DNA from: Mauremys mutica
Taxonomy: Eukaryota; Chordata; Testudines; Geoemydidae
Reading direction: 5' to 3'
Assembly (NCBI RefSeq): GCF_020497125.1
Contig: NC_059075.1
Span: forward strand, 56,563,321 to 56,627,320
DNA: 64,000 nt
In this document: one piece after another, positions 1 to 9,905 of the stretch
How the letters are laid out: each line of letters starts with the position of its first letter
Numbering within the stretch: the first letter of the stretch is position 1
Notes under the pieces: model-generated
Seen by the model: the letters and a program-made list of their open reading frames with translations, nothing else
The model's database searches: none
What the model was told of the DNA's origin: nothing
Program-made: the position numbers and the translations under genes

Positions 1-706
1 TGGGAATAGAAATTGTATGACGGGCCAGGAATGCTCACAAAATTGGGGTTGGGGTGCGGGCTCTGGGGTGGGGCCAGAAATGATGAGTTCAGGGTCTGGG
101 AGGGGGCTGGGGTGGAGAAGAGAGGTGCGCGGGGGGGGGGGGTGAGGGCTTCAGCTGGAGGTGCAATCTCTGGGGTGGGGCTAGGGATGAGATGTTTGGG
201 GTGCAGGAGGGTGCTTCAGGCTGGGATCAAGGGGTTTGGAGGGTGGGAGCGGGATCAGGGCTGAGGCAAGGGGTTGGGGCGTGGGGAGAGACTCAGGGGT
301 GCAGGCTCCCGGCGGCACTTACCTCAAGCAGCTCCCGGAAGCAGCGGCATGTCCTGTGCAGCCAGGCAGCTCTGCACACTGCCCCATCTGCAGGCACCAC
401 CCCTACAGCTCCCATTGGAGCACCGGAGGGGGCCATTGGAGCGCATAGGAGCTAGAGGAGGGCCATGCCACTGCCTCTGGGAGCCATGTGGAGTGGCCCT
501 CAACCCCGTGCCCTGGCTGGAGCCCTGGAGCAGGGCTATGTGGCTGCTTCTGGGAACTGCATGGAACAGCTCCCGACCCTGCTCCCCAGCTGGAGCGCCG
601 GAGTGGGGCAAGCCCCAGACCCTGTTCCCCAGCGGGAGCTCAAGGGCCGGCTTAAAACAGCTGGTGGGCCGGATCCGGCCCAGGGGCCACAGTTCGCCCA
701 CCCCTG
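1..706. mobile_element. hAT-type non-autonomous element, left end cut by window edge
   Basis: The right terminus reads CAGTTCGCCCACCCCTG and ends at 706. This matches the terminal-repeat style of the complete elements at 13945, 17812 and 54171. The interior is GC-rich and low in complexity, and any open frames have no recognisable protein. On the minus strand it carries a splice-donor-like GTAAGT (322-317) after a short stretch shared with the 54171 element. The left end and its target duplication are outside the window. The hAT call rests on the terminus and the family resemblance. Confidence 0.7.
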
Positions 707-1901
707 TTTTAGCCTGTTCTAGACCAGCCCTAGGCTTCAACTCAATGAGCTTAGTCTATATTAAAGCCTAAACTACCTGATCTACACTAGTTTTGAACAT
801 GTTAGTTGCAGTTTTCTAATGACCTCTCTAAACCCTAATCATGATAAACCCAAAGGTAGAGTTATCTGGGAGAGATACAACGGGGAGGGCTCTTATCACC
901 AAACTTTTTACTTACACACACATATAATTAAGTGCAAAATTACCAGCTATGACAGACTTCTACATAATGGATCTCAAACCCCAGAATGCTATGCTCATAA
1001 TTACAGAAGAAGCTGGTGTAGACCAGCGTGTTGTGAACAGTTCACATGTCCATGCCCAGTGTACATACAGCTGACAGACATGGTCATCCAGTGACCACCA
1101 CTGAAATATTCATCCTTTCAGCTGTTGACTAGCCAAGCTATTCTGTGAAGGAATATCACACTTTCTGGACTTAAAATATCAACACTGAGCCTCATGTATT
1201 TAAATTAGATCATTTATCAAATGTGTTTAGCCCTTCCTGTGCCACAGCTTGCTGCCTGCCTGATTCACAGGTTAAGGTTTCTGTCAGAAAAGTGACTAAA
1301 AATGGAACTGTCTTGTTCAAGATATCTATTGCCTGTGTTTGTTTAAATCAGACACTGTCAGCACCACAGAGCCAATACAGCTGGGGAAGAACAAGTTAGC
1401 TTCTATTCTACCTCAAGCATCAACAAAATGGAGGTTTAAAGAATCTTTATTACTGGCAGTGATGTAAGAGGCAGAAAGCCCAACTTGAGTTGCAGATCCC
1501 AGACTGAGTTTGCAGGATGTCAGTTGGAAAACCCTTCTTTTGACTTGTAAATTGAACAGACATGATATGAAAACACTGGATTCAATAGGCTCTTTTTCAG
1601 ACCCAGTGTCATTGTTGGTGACACGCTCTGTTATCTGTGCTTCTGAAATGCTCTTTTAATGAGAAGTGACACTAATACAGACTACTTCTACTACAAATTC
1701 ACTCTCTAACGTTGTGCTGTATCTTTAGCCAAGCAGCACAACTTCTGCACTCTCAGTGTTCCCAAACTCGCAGCCTCAGCCCCTTTTGCCACCTGCAATT
1801 TACTCAGACCCTCCTCCCTGTCTGCTCGGGATCTTGCTACATTCTTCAAAAAGAAAACTGACATGATCCAAGGGCACCTCCCCCTCCCTTCCTTACTCCC
1901 A
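707..1901 (-). other. RASGRP1 intron 2, no gene seen
   Basis: This is mostly unique AT-moderate sequence inside the inferred second intron of RASGRP1. I see no exon with paired splice sites and no clear repeat. Confidence 0.5.
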
Positions 1902-2093
1902 TCACCACTGTCTCTTCCCTGTCCTTATCACTGAAATTGTGATTTCTCTCATGCATATTAATTCAAGATCAGCAGTTTCTCGATGGAGTCTGTTTTGGAA
2001 GCTTTTCTGTTGCAAAATTGCCACCTTTAAATCTGTTACTGAGTGGCCAGAGAGGTTGAAAAACACTAACCCAGGAACATATCCTTGCAACAA
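1902..2093 (-). mobile_element. Penelope-like element fragment (C-terminal GIY-YIG region), inverted copy
   Basis: Read on the minus strand, this encodes about 40 residues nearly identical to the C-terminal part of the endonuclease fragment at 2340-2470 on the plus strand (FNLS.HSVTDLKVAILQQKSF, then RET..LEL.C). The two copies face each other head to head. PLEs are known to leave inverted and partial copies. The fragment is broken and non-functional. Confidence 0.8.
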
Positions 2094-2797
2094 AGCCCGA
2101 TGCCAACTCTGTCCACATATCTATTCAAGCGACACCATCATAGGACCTAATCACATCACACTATCAGCCACACTATCAGGGGCTCGTTCACCTGCACATC
2201 TACCAATGTGATATATGCCATCATGTGCCAGCAATGCCCCTCTGCCATGTACATTGGCCAAAGCAGACAGTCTCTATGCAAAAGAATAAATGGACACAAA
2301 TCTGACATCAGGAATCATAACATTCAAAAACCAGTACACTTCAACCTCTCTGACCACTCAGTAACAGATTTAAAGGTGGCAATTTTGCAACAGAAAAGCT
2401 TCAAAAACAGACTCCAACGAGAAACTGCTGAACTTGAATTAATGTGCAAACTAGATACTATCAATTTAGGCTTAAATAGAGACTGGGAATGGTTGAGCCA
2501 TTACACATATTAAATCTATTTACCCACGTTAAGTATCCTCACACCTTCTTGTCAAACTGTCTTAAATGGGCTATCTTGATTATCACTACAAAAGTTTTTT
2601 TTCCTCCTGCTGACAATAGCTCATCTTAATTAATTAGCCTCTTAGAGTTGGTAGGGGAACTCCCACCTTTTCATGTTCTCTGTATGTATATATATATCCT
2701 CACTATATGTTCCATTCTATGCATCCGATGAAGTGGGCTGTAGCCCACGAAAGCTTATGCTCAAATAAATTTGTTAGTCTCTAAGGTGCCACAAGCA
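2094..2797 (+). mobile_element. Penelope-like element, GIY-YIG endonuclease fragment plus 3' region
   Basis: At about 2086-2130 a Cys-rich connector (CNKARCQLCPH) precedes the endonuclease. After a frame change, 2208-2513 encodes 101 residues with the GIY-YIG signature: Y at residue 3, YIG at residues 15-17, then basic residues and GHKSDI. This order (RT, Cys connector, GIY-YIG) is that of Penelope-like retroelements. Downstream comes an AT-rich 3' region, then the hammerhead-like fold at 2725 and the tail TTAGTCTCTAAGGTGCCACA. The reverse transcriptase is absent and frames are shifted, so the copy is dead. Confidence 0.85.
2725..2761 (+). ncRNA. hammerhead-ribozyme-like fold in PLE 3' region
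   Basis: The sequence runs CCGATGA, an extra A, stem II GTGGGC-TGTA-GCCCAC, GAAA, then stem III AGC-TTAT-GCT followed by C at the expected cleavage position. PLEs are reported to carry hammerhead ribozymes in their terminal repeats. Deviations are C for U at position 4, one extra A between the core and stem II, and no convincing stem I. Activity is therefore unproven. Confidence 0.5.
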
Positions 2798-4718
2798 TGG
2801 GCGCCAACTTATATGGGCTCCTGGGGCTTTAGCCCCAGGAATATTCACAGACAGGGGCTCTGCTCCAGCAATATCTGGAGCTAGGTTTCTCCCCTGCTCT
2901 GCGCTGCCGGCAGCCCAGAGCCCTTTAAATCCCAGCCGTGGCCGGGAATCAGAGGGCTCTGGGCTGCCTGCAACCGCGGGGAGCCCAGAGCCTTTTAAAT
3001 CCCAGCTGCGGGGCCGGGAATCAGAGGGCTCTGAGCTCCCCGCCGCAGCGGGCAGCCCAGAGCCCTCTGATTCCCGGCCGCGCCTGGGATTTAAAGGGCT
3101 CTGGGCTCCCCGCCGCAGCGGGCAGCCCAGAGCCCTCTGAGTCCCTGCCGCGGCTGGGATTTAAAAGGCTCTGAGCTCCCCGCCGCAGCAGGCAACCCAG
3201 AGCCCTCTGAGTCCCTGCCACGGCTGGGATTTAAAAGGCTCTGAGCTCCCCGCCGCAGCGGGCAGCCCAGAGCCCTCTGATTCCCGGCCGCGCCTGGGAT
3301 TTAAAAGGCTCTGAGCTCCCCGCCGCAGCGGGCAGCCCAGAGCCCTCTGAGTCCCGGCCGCAGCTGGGATTTAAAAGGCTCTGAGCTCCCCGCCGCAGCG
3401 GGCAGCCCAGAGCCCTCTGATTCCCGGCCGCGGCTGGGATTTAAAAGGCTCTGAGCTCCCCACCGCAGCGGGCAGCCCAGTGCCCTCTGATTCCCAGCCG
3501 CGGCTGGGATTTAAAGGGCTCTGGGCTCCCCGCCGCGGCGGGCAGCCCAGAGCCCTCTGATTCCCAGCCGCGGCTGGGATTTAAAGGGCTCTGGGCTCCC
3601 CGCCGCAGCGGGCAGCCCAGAGCCCTCTGATTCCCGGCTGCGGCTGGGATTTAAAGGGCTCTGGGCTCCCCGCCGCAGCGGGCAGCCCAGAGCCCTCTGA
3701 TTCCCGGCCGCGGCTGGGATTTAAAAGGCTCTGAGCTCCCCACCGCAGCGGGCAGCCCAGAGCCCTCTGATTCCCAGCCGCGGCTGGGATTTAAAGGGCT
3801 CTGAGCTCCCCGCCGCAGCGGGGAGCCCAGAGCCCTCTGAGTCCCGGCTGCGGCTGGGATTTAAAAGGCTCTGGGCTCCCTGGCGCAGCGGGCAGCCCAG
3901 AGCCCTCTGAATCCCGGCCGCAGCTGGGATTTAAAAGGCTCTGGGCTCCCCACGGTTGCAGGCAGCCCAGAGCCCTTTAAATCCCAGCCGCGGCTGAGAT
4001 TTAAAGGGGTCTGTGCTCCCCTCCACAGCGGGCAGCGCAGAGCCCTCTGGTTCCCGGCCGCGGCTGGGATTTAAAAGGCTCTGGGCTCCCCGCGGTTGCA
4101 GGCAGCCCAGAGCCCTCTGACTCCCAGCCGGGACTGGGATTTAAAGGGCTCTGGGATCCCCGCAGCTGATTGCCCCCTCCCCAGACTCCTGCCCCAACTG
4201 CCCCCCCAGGACCTCCACCCCATATCTAAGCACCACTGGTCCTTGTTCCCCGATTACTCCCTCCCGAGACCCCTGCCCCTTGGGACCTCAGCCCCTAACT
4301 AAGCCTCCCTTCTCCTTGTCCCCAACTGCCCCCTCCTGAGACCCCACCCAACTTCCCCCCCAGGACCGCACCCCCTACCTGTCCCCTGATAAACCTCCTG
4401 GACTCCCATGCCTATCCAATTGCTGCCTGCCCCCTGACTGCCCCTTCGAACCTCTGCCCCATCCAACCCCCCCTGCTCCTTGTCCCCTGACTGCCCCCCG
4501 GAACTCCTTACCTCTTCTCCAACCCCCAAACCGCTTACTGTGCCACTCAGACCAGCGTGTCTGGCTCCGTGCAGCTCCAGACAGTTGCTGCCAAGCTCCC
4601 CCATGGAGCCCACAGCCCTCTCCCACCCCCAGCACCTGCCTTCCAGATTTGAACACCTCAAAATTCAGGAGTGCTCAAGCTCGGTTTGGGCAGCTTTTAC
4701 TTCATTTCTCCCAAATCA
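2798..4718. repeat. Interspersed repeat containing a 70-bp palindromic minisatellite
   Basis: A flank beginning GGGCGCCAACTTATATGGGC leads into about 18 tandem copies of a 70-bp GC-rich unit (about 2910-4165). A C-rich tail follows to about 4718. Each unit pairs GGGCTCTGGGCT with AGCCCAGAGCCC around a CCCGC-CGCA-GCGGG hairpin, and in several copies the other half is the palindrome TCCCAGCCGCGGCTGGGA. Open frames across it are repeat artefacts. The element class is uncertain. Confidence 0.75.
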
Positions 4719-5410
4719 GTTTCCCCTGCAAGGTGCCAACTGAAGGTGTTGGAGAACAGAGAGATCGGGTGGCCTCCTAATGCCTGGAAAAGAGACAAAG
4801 GCCGGAGGAGGGAGTGTTAGTGCCTGTGCGGACTTCTGGGAAGTGCACGGTGTGGAAGGGGATGCTGTGATGCTTTGGAACAACTCCATACAAAGCCAGT
4901 CAGGACTCTGGGGGAGCCTCCTCTCTCGGAGCATACTGTCTCCAGGGCAAGAAGCTTACACCTTCCTGGGTCTGACCTCGGAGCATTCAGCATGCCCTTC
5001 CACGTCATGCACTTTCCAAAGTGAGTCTGCCCAGGCTGGTCCTGGGGCAACCAAAGGTCCTGCACCCCAACTCCACAGTCAGATGTGACTCTCAGCCAGA
5101 CAGTAAAACAGAAGGTTTATTAGATGACGGGAACACAGTTTAAACAGAGCTTGTTGGTACAGAAAACAGGACCCCTCTGTCAGTTCCATCTTGGGGGGTG
5201 GGGAGCCCAGAACCAAGTTCTGGGTCTCTCCCCATTTCCCCAGCCAGCTCCAAACTGACACTCCCTCCTCTGGCCTCTGTGTCTCTTCTGGACAAGGAGG
5301 CCACCTGATCTCTTTGTCCCCAACACCTTCAGTTGGCATCTTGCAGGGGAAACTGAGGCACCCACACAGTATTCAGAGAAAATATTAAGAACATTCCCAC
5401 TTCATCACAA
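4719..5410 (-). mobile_element. LTR-like repeat (minus) with an inverted partial copy of its own start
   Basis: Read on the minus strand, the repeat starts TGTGATGAAGTGGG near 5410 and carries a polyadenylation signal AATAAA at 5121-5116, as expected of a retroviral-type LTR. About 100 bp of its early part (minus, about 5356-5255) recurs in opposite orientation at about 4719-4820 on the plus strand. No internal retroviral genes are present. Long terminal inverted repeats of a DNA element are an alternative reading. Confidence 0.55.
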
Positions 5411-5604
5411 CAGGTGCAACAAAATATAATACTGTATATTGAAGTAGGCAAGTGCTGCTTCTGACTTTCCACTTTTAATTGACCCTTGTAATCTTGTGGC
5501 ACTGACGCATTGTAGCTTTTTTTTTAATATCGGCTTACAGGGCGGGAGCGGCGGGGCCCCACCATTTTGGGCCCCACCAAAAATTATACAAACCTGCCGC
5601 CTAT

Positions 5605-5665
5605 GGCCACAAGTACTCCTGTTCTTTTTGCGGATACAGACTAACACAGCTGCAACTCTGAAACA
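5605..5665 (+). mobile_element. Penelope-like element 3' tail fragment
   Basis: The piece runs from CCACAAGTACTCC to GATACAGACTAACACAGCTG, the terminal part of the PLE tail also seen, inverted, at 17388. It is isolated, with no coding sequence. Confidence 0.65.
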
Positions 5666-5887
5666 TGTTCTTAATAGCTTGTCCTCTCTCTCCTTTCCTG
5701 GTTCTCCTCCTATCTCTCTAGTTGCTATCAATGTTTCATTCGCAAGATGGATCCCATTAATCCTCACTCTAGCCCTCATTGCGGTTCCCACAAAGCTCCA
5801 TTCTTGGCACCTTTCCTCTTCTCCCTGTCGCTGGAGATCTCATTCAGTAATATGATTTTAAGTATCATCTTTACATGGATGACTCAG

Positions 5888-6542
5888 GATATGTCTATCC
5901 TACAGTATAAGCCCAAAGTTCAAACTGAGGCTCAACCTAACCACCCCTCTTTACACAAATCACACTAACCCAGAACTCAGCTCCAAGGTCTCAGGGCCAC
6001 ACAGGGGTGGCATATCCAAGCCTGAGTCAAACCGGGACACAGGGATCAAGCCCTATTGGTTTGCAGTGTAGACACAGCCTCGTAGGACTCATGGTCAGGG
6101 AGTCTACCGAAAACATTCCACGATGCCATGGGCTGAGTCTTTGTCCTCTGGACATTCAAGTTTTTTCTCACACTGCATCTGAACAAAGGGCTAAAGCAGC
6201 TACATTTTGGGGGGCTCTAGGAAGTCTGGTATATGAGTGGTTGGACTAAGGCCCACATAATTCCCTATAGATGCTGGCGCATCAGGTTCAGACCCAGGGT
6301 TGAGTAATTCCTAACCTGGGTTACAAATGAGTACAGATGCTCAAACCCTAGGTTAGCAGACCCTGGGTTTATTAACTTGAGTTCTACTAACTTTGAGTAT
6401 CAGAGGGGTAGCCGTGTTAGTCTGGATCTGTAAAAGCAACAAAGAATCCTGTGGCACCTTATAGACTAACTGTTAGTCTATAAGGTGCCACAGGATTCTT
6501 TGTTGCACTAACTTTGAGCTTACCTTGGAGTGTAGACATACC
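5888..6542. mobile_element. MITE with GGTATGTCTACACT-type ends
   Basis: The left end reads GATATGTCTATCC and the right end AGTGTAGACATACC, flanked by CTCAG (5883-5887 and 6543-6547). The interior holds a later PLE-derived palindrome (6396-6506). Similar ends occur at 39131, 43853 and 50875. The superfamily is unproven. A PIF/Harbinger-type origin is possible because the duplicated site has a T-N-A core. Confidence 0.65.
6396..6506. repeat. PLE tail in inverted arrangement, perfect 35-bp palindrome
   Basis: A minus-strand PLE tail (6396-6470) meets a plus-strand copy (6472-6506). The arms 6436-6470 and 6472-6506 are perfect inverse complements of 35 bases with a single T between them. Confidence 0.9.
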
Positions 6543-7285
6543 CTCAGATCTACCTTTCCACTCCAGACCTCCCTCATTCCTTCCAAACTAAAATTCAAAA
6601 CTGTCTTTCAGAAAACTCCTTGTAGATATTTAGCTATCAGTTTAAGCTCAACATAGCCAAAATTGAGTTCTTGAGTTCTTGATCTTTTCCCCTAAAGCCC
6701 TTCCCACTTTCATTGTCACTATGTACAACACTAACATCCTTCCCAACATTGAGGCCCATTGTCTTTGACCCAGCCCCCTCTCTGGACCCACACTTCTAGG
6801 CACTGCCTAAATCTTGCTTTTTCCTACACACACATCTCCTAGATCTGACCTTTCCTCTCTGTTCACACTGCTAAACCTTGATACAGGTCCTCTTTATCTC
6901 ACATCTTGTCACTTCAACTTGCTCGTTTCTGTTCTTGACAAAGGTCATTTGCCCCATCCCGCCTTACATCCATTCACCATCTTCCTCGCTCATTGCATCC
7001 CTTCACTGGTTTCCCCTTTCCCACTGCATGACACAAAACAAGTGCAAACTATTTGTCTTCATTTTTAAGACTACTTGACTTGGCCCTGTGCTAATTATCA
7101 TCTCTGATAGGGAATAGGGCTGTCAGCTCCCACCTACACTCCACTAGTGCTGCCAGCCTTTATTGCCTATTAGACACACATCCATTTTCAAACAGTTTTT
7201 GTCTGTGTGCAGTACCGAACACAATGGGGATGTGATCTCTGACTGGGACCTCTAGGTGCTATTGCAAATATTAATGGAATAGCAT

Positions 7286-8133
7286 AATGTACAGTGTGCA
7301 TTTTAAAGCATCTTGTGTGCCTTCTTTTGGGGCTATTATATACTGAATTTTCATAGCAGAGAACTCTTTTTCACCAAGTAACCCTAAGCATTAGTTTCCC
7401 TACTGTGCTTCAAATACTAATTTAATAAAATGTAGATCTAACATTAAAGTAAAACATTGCACAGTTTCCAGCACTAGATTTATCGGGGTGGTTATCTATA
7501 AAACCTTGCAAATCAGAGTGTTTTCTAGAGTGATTTTCTGAGTTGCAGAAGGAAGAAAAATTCAGTCTGGAATAGAATTGTGATTGTCCATGGTAACTGG
7601 GTAGCATGCACTGCAATTTCAGGCATAGAGTGGACTCACTCAGTCTGCTGTTTGACTTGTACTGATTCAGCATCTAACACTTTTTTTTTTACCTGATCAC
7701 AGAGCAAAATTTTGTCTTCCCATCCCCTCTCCTGAAATGGACTCCAGTGAAGGTTGTTTGCAAGATGTTTGTAGTTAACCCTCTGTAAGCAACGTCTTTA
7801 TGTAGTTGTACCAGCCTCATTTCATGCTTTATTTAAATACTCTACTGTGAAGTCCCAAGATATTTTAAGAATTTGCACAGTTTCAAGGAAAACAAAACAC
7901 AAGCTATATAGGAAGCCTATTTGTATAAGCTCACTGAATGGAAGAGACTGGAGAATGGAAGTGCCTTTGGCTTATATAAGAATATGTAGATTTCTACAAT
8001 ACAACAGAGTTCTCTCAAATAAGCTCTTCCATAAATCTTATGGTTACATATGCATTATTATTCTTCATTTCGAAGGATTAAAATATAATTGACACAAAAT
8101 ATGTATATTGACTAAACAAATAGGAATACTGGA
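7286..8133 (-). other. RASGRP1 intron 2, no gene seen
   Basis: AT-rich unique sequence. No supported exon or clear repeat. Confidence 0.45.
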
Positions 8134-8200
8134 TGAAATCCTGGCCTCATTAAAGTCCATGGCAAACACCACATTGATGTCAATGGGGTCAGGATTTCAC
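8134..8200. repeat. Ancient hairpin-forming repeat
   Basis: The left arm TGAAATCCTGGCCTCATT pairs imperfectly with the right arm AATGGGGTCAGGATTTCA. This hairpin type is dispersed in amniote genomes. A relative lies at 43741-43806. Confidence 0.55.
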
Positions 8201-8206
8201 CTACAT

Positions 8207-9723
8207 TATTTGAAATAAGTCACTGCAACCATTCTGCTAGCTTTTAATATAAAATGCATAATCCCTTTTCTTTTATAAAAATACAGGTACAAATTGAGAA
8301 GATTGGTTAATGAGCTAAAACAAATAAAATATGTGTATATAGGCTTACTTTATCACTTAGTTTGGCTCATTTTGTCTGAAGAGAGATGCAAAAAACCCCA
8401 GAACTACTAACATTTGTGTAAGAGTGAGGGCTTTTTAGTGGTTTAATGGATTTTCTTACGTAGTAAAATTCAATAAAACTGGATGGAGGAGAAAAGGATT
8501 GTTGGTTCTCTTCTTCTGCAGATATGTACGTCTTCCCTTGCAAATTCTTCATAATCAGTAAGTAAAATGCATGCTTTCCTCACTGAGGTGTTGCAAGGAT
8601 TAGTCATGGTTTGTAGAGTGCTTTGAAGAGGTAAAGCACCATATCAATACTAAGTCTTATTTAACTCCTATAAATCCTTCACTGAAAAGAAACCCATCGA
8701 ACTGCAACTCACCCTATGTATATGTACAAATACAACTTCCACTGCTCTGCCTATTTTTTTGCAATTGACAACAAGTAGCTTGTTGAACATTTAGAAACAT
8801 CAGTGTCATACTCAGCTTCATCTCCATTTGAAAAATCTGCAGTTTTCATGTTTGTTTACAGCTATTAAAAAGGTGAACTCTACAGATAAATGGGATGCCA
8901 CAAGCTGCTGCTAGGGACTGAAATGGAAGTCTATAATATTGGCAGTAATAAAAGAAAATAATACTGTATAGTGAAAGAAATACATCATTTAAAAAACAAA
9001 TGATTTGAAAATACTTAGATTTCTATCTTTATTCTTTATTAAGGCTTTGAAGCCCTCCATTTGATTCCATAAAATATCAAAAATAGTGTTTGCTAATGAA
9101 AATAGAAAGCATCTTTTTTGTTTTTTGCATGAGTTATACATCTCACATGGTGCTCTTCAATGTAGATATTTTGCTGGTGAAAGTAACAAATCATGAATAA
9201 TTCATAAGCCAAAAAGTATATGATTGGGCTTTTCACTTGAATCTTTTCTCCTCAAGAGCTGATTTTTTTAAGTATCTCTTCTGATTAAGTAACAAGCATT
9301 CCTACTTTACTGCACCTAGCCCACAAAACAACTCTTCTAATTTCTGACTAGACAATATAAAACACATTTACACAGTTTGAGAATATTGCATTCTCCATTT
9401 TCCAACGTTTAGTTGTTAAACATCCATCCATGTGCAAAGAATTTTTCCATTCTGTGCATGGAGTAACAAAAAATGAAATGAAAATCACTTCACTTCAAAT
9501 GCCTGGTAACTTTACTGTACTGATTAGGAGTGTCTTCCCAGAAAAGAATAAGTTATCATTTTAAACTCTCATCACATTACACAAATTTATAGATCCATAT
9601 TTCATATAGAGATATATATATAAAATGCTTGACTATATCTTAACGTTTCACAAGTTACCTAAACTGCTACTGTACAAAAGGTCTGAAAACATTAACACAT
9701 GATTGTTTCAAATCAGGACTCAC
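8207..9723 (-). other. RASGRP1 intron 2 next to exon 2, with a MIR-like tail
   Basis: 8575-8680 resembles a CORE-SINE/MIR 3' region (CTCACTGAGGTGTTGCAAGG, GTAGAGTGCTTTGAAGAGG). The remainder is AT-rich and unique. I found no further RASGRP1 exon here. Confidence 0.4.
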
Positions 9724-9905
9724 CAAAAGACTGAAGGCAGGTTTCAATGAGGTTCTCCAGGCTGGCGCCTTTGGCTAAGTGTCCCAAAGGCATCATTATT
9801 CTGAACTCAGTAATCTGGGCAGGATTTGAATGGGAGGCACAAGGACTGATCTGCTTCAGTTCAAGTGCTGTTTTAGGGGCAGTGCTGCATCCTTGTGCAG
9901 GTTTC
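9724..9905 (-). CDS. RASGRP1: RASGRP1 coding exon 2 (N-terminal leader and start of REM domain)
   Basis: RASGRP1 is a diacylglycerol- and calcium-responsive exchange factor that loads GTP on Ras at membranes, notably downstream of antigen receptors in lymphocytes. This 182-bp exon encodes 60 full codons. The C-terminal part ITEFRIMMPLGHLAKGASLE, then NLIETCLQSF, matches my knowledge of the RASGRP1 N-terminus, where the REM (RasGEF N) domain begins; the preceding KPAQGC also fits. The acceptor is CCTTTCCTTTAG before 9905. The donor is G|GTGAGT after 9724. The exon is entered in phase 2 (completing a Pro codon with CC of exon 1) and left in phase 1 with G, consistent with the expected Asp codon. 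CDC25, EF-hand and C1 domains would be encoded left of the window. No disrupting mutation is seen. A paralogue (RASGRP2-4) is less likely given the leader. Confidence 0.94.

Larger units (their letters stand above)
5666..7285 (+). mobile_element. L2-clade LINE remnant, interrupted by a MITE
   Basis: Pyrimidine-rich plus-strand sequence at 5666-5882 decays from an L2-type reverse transcriptase. A YMDDS-like active-site remnant is seen at TTTACATGGATGACTCAGG (5871-5889). After the MITE at 5888-6542, the same LINE resumes at 6548. The end near 7200-7285 resembles the L2-type tail (AACACAATGGGGATGTGATC, CCTCTAGGTGCTATTGCAAA). It is heavily mutated with no long open frame. Confidence 0.55.

Noticed and set aside
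2910..4165. CRISPR-like array
   Set aside because: Units are contiguous 70-bp repeats without variable spacers, in a vertebrate genome. It is a minisatellite.
1..9723. Further RASGRP1 exons such as exon 3
   Set aside because: No minus-strand segment here matched the continuation of the REM domain with splice sites, so exon 3 is taken to lie outside the window.
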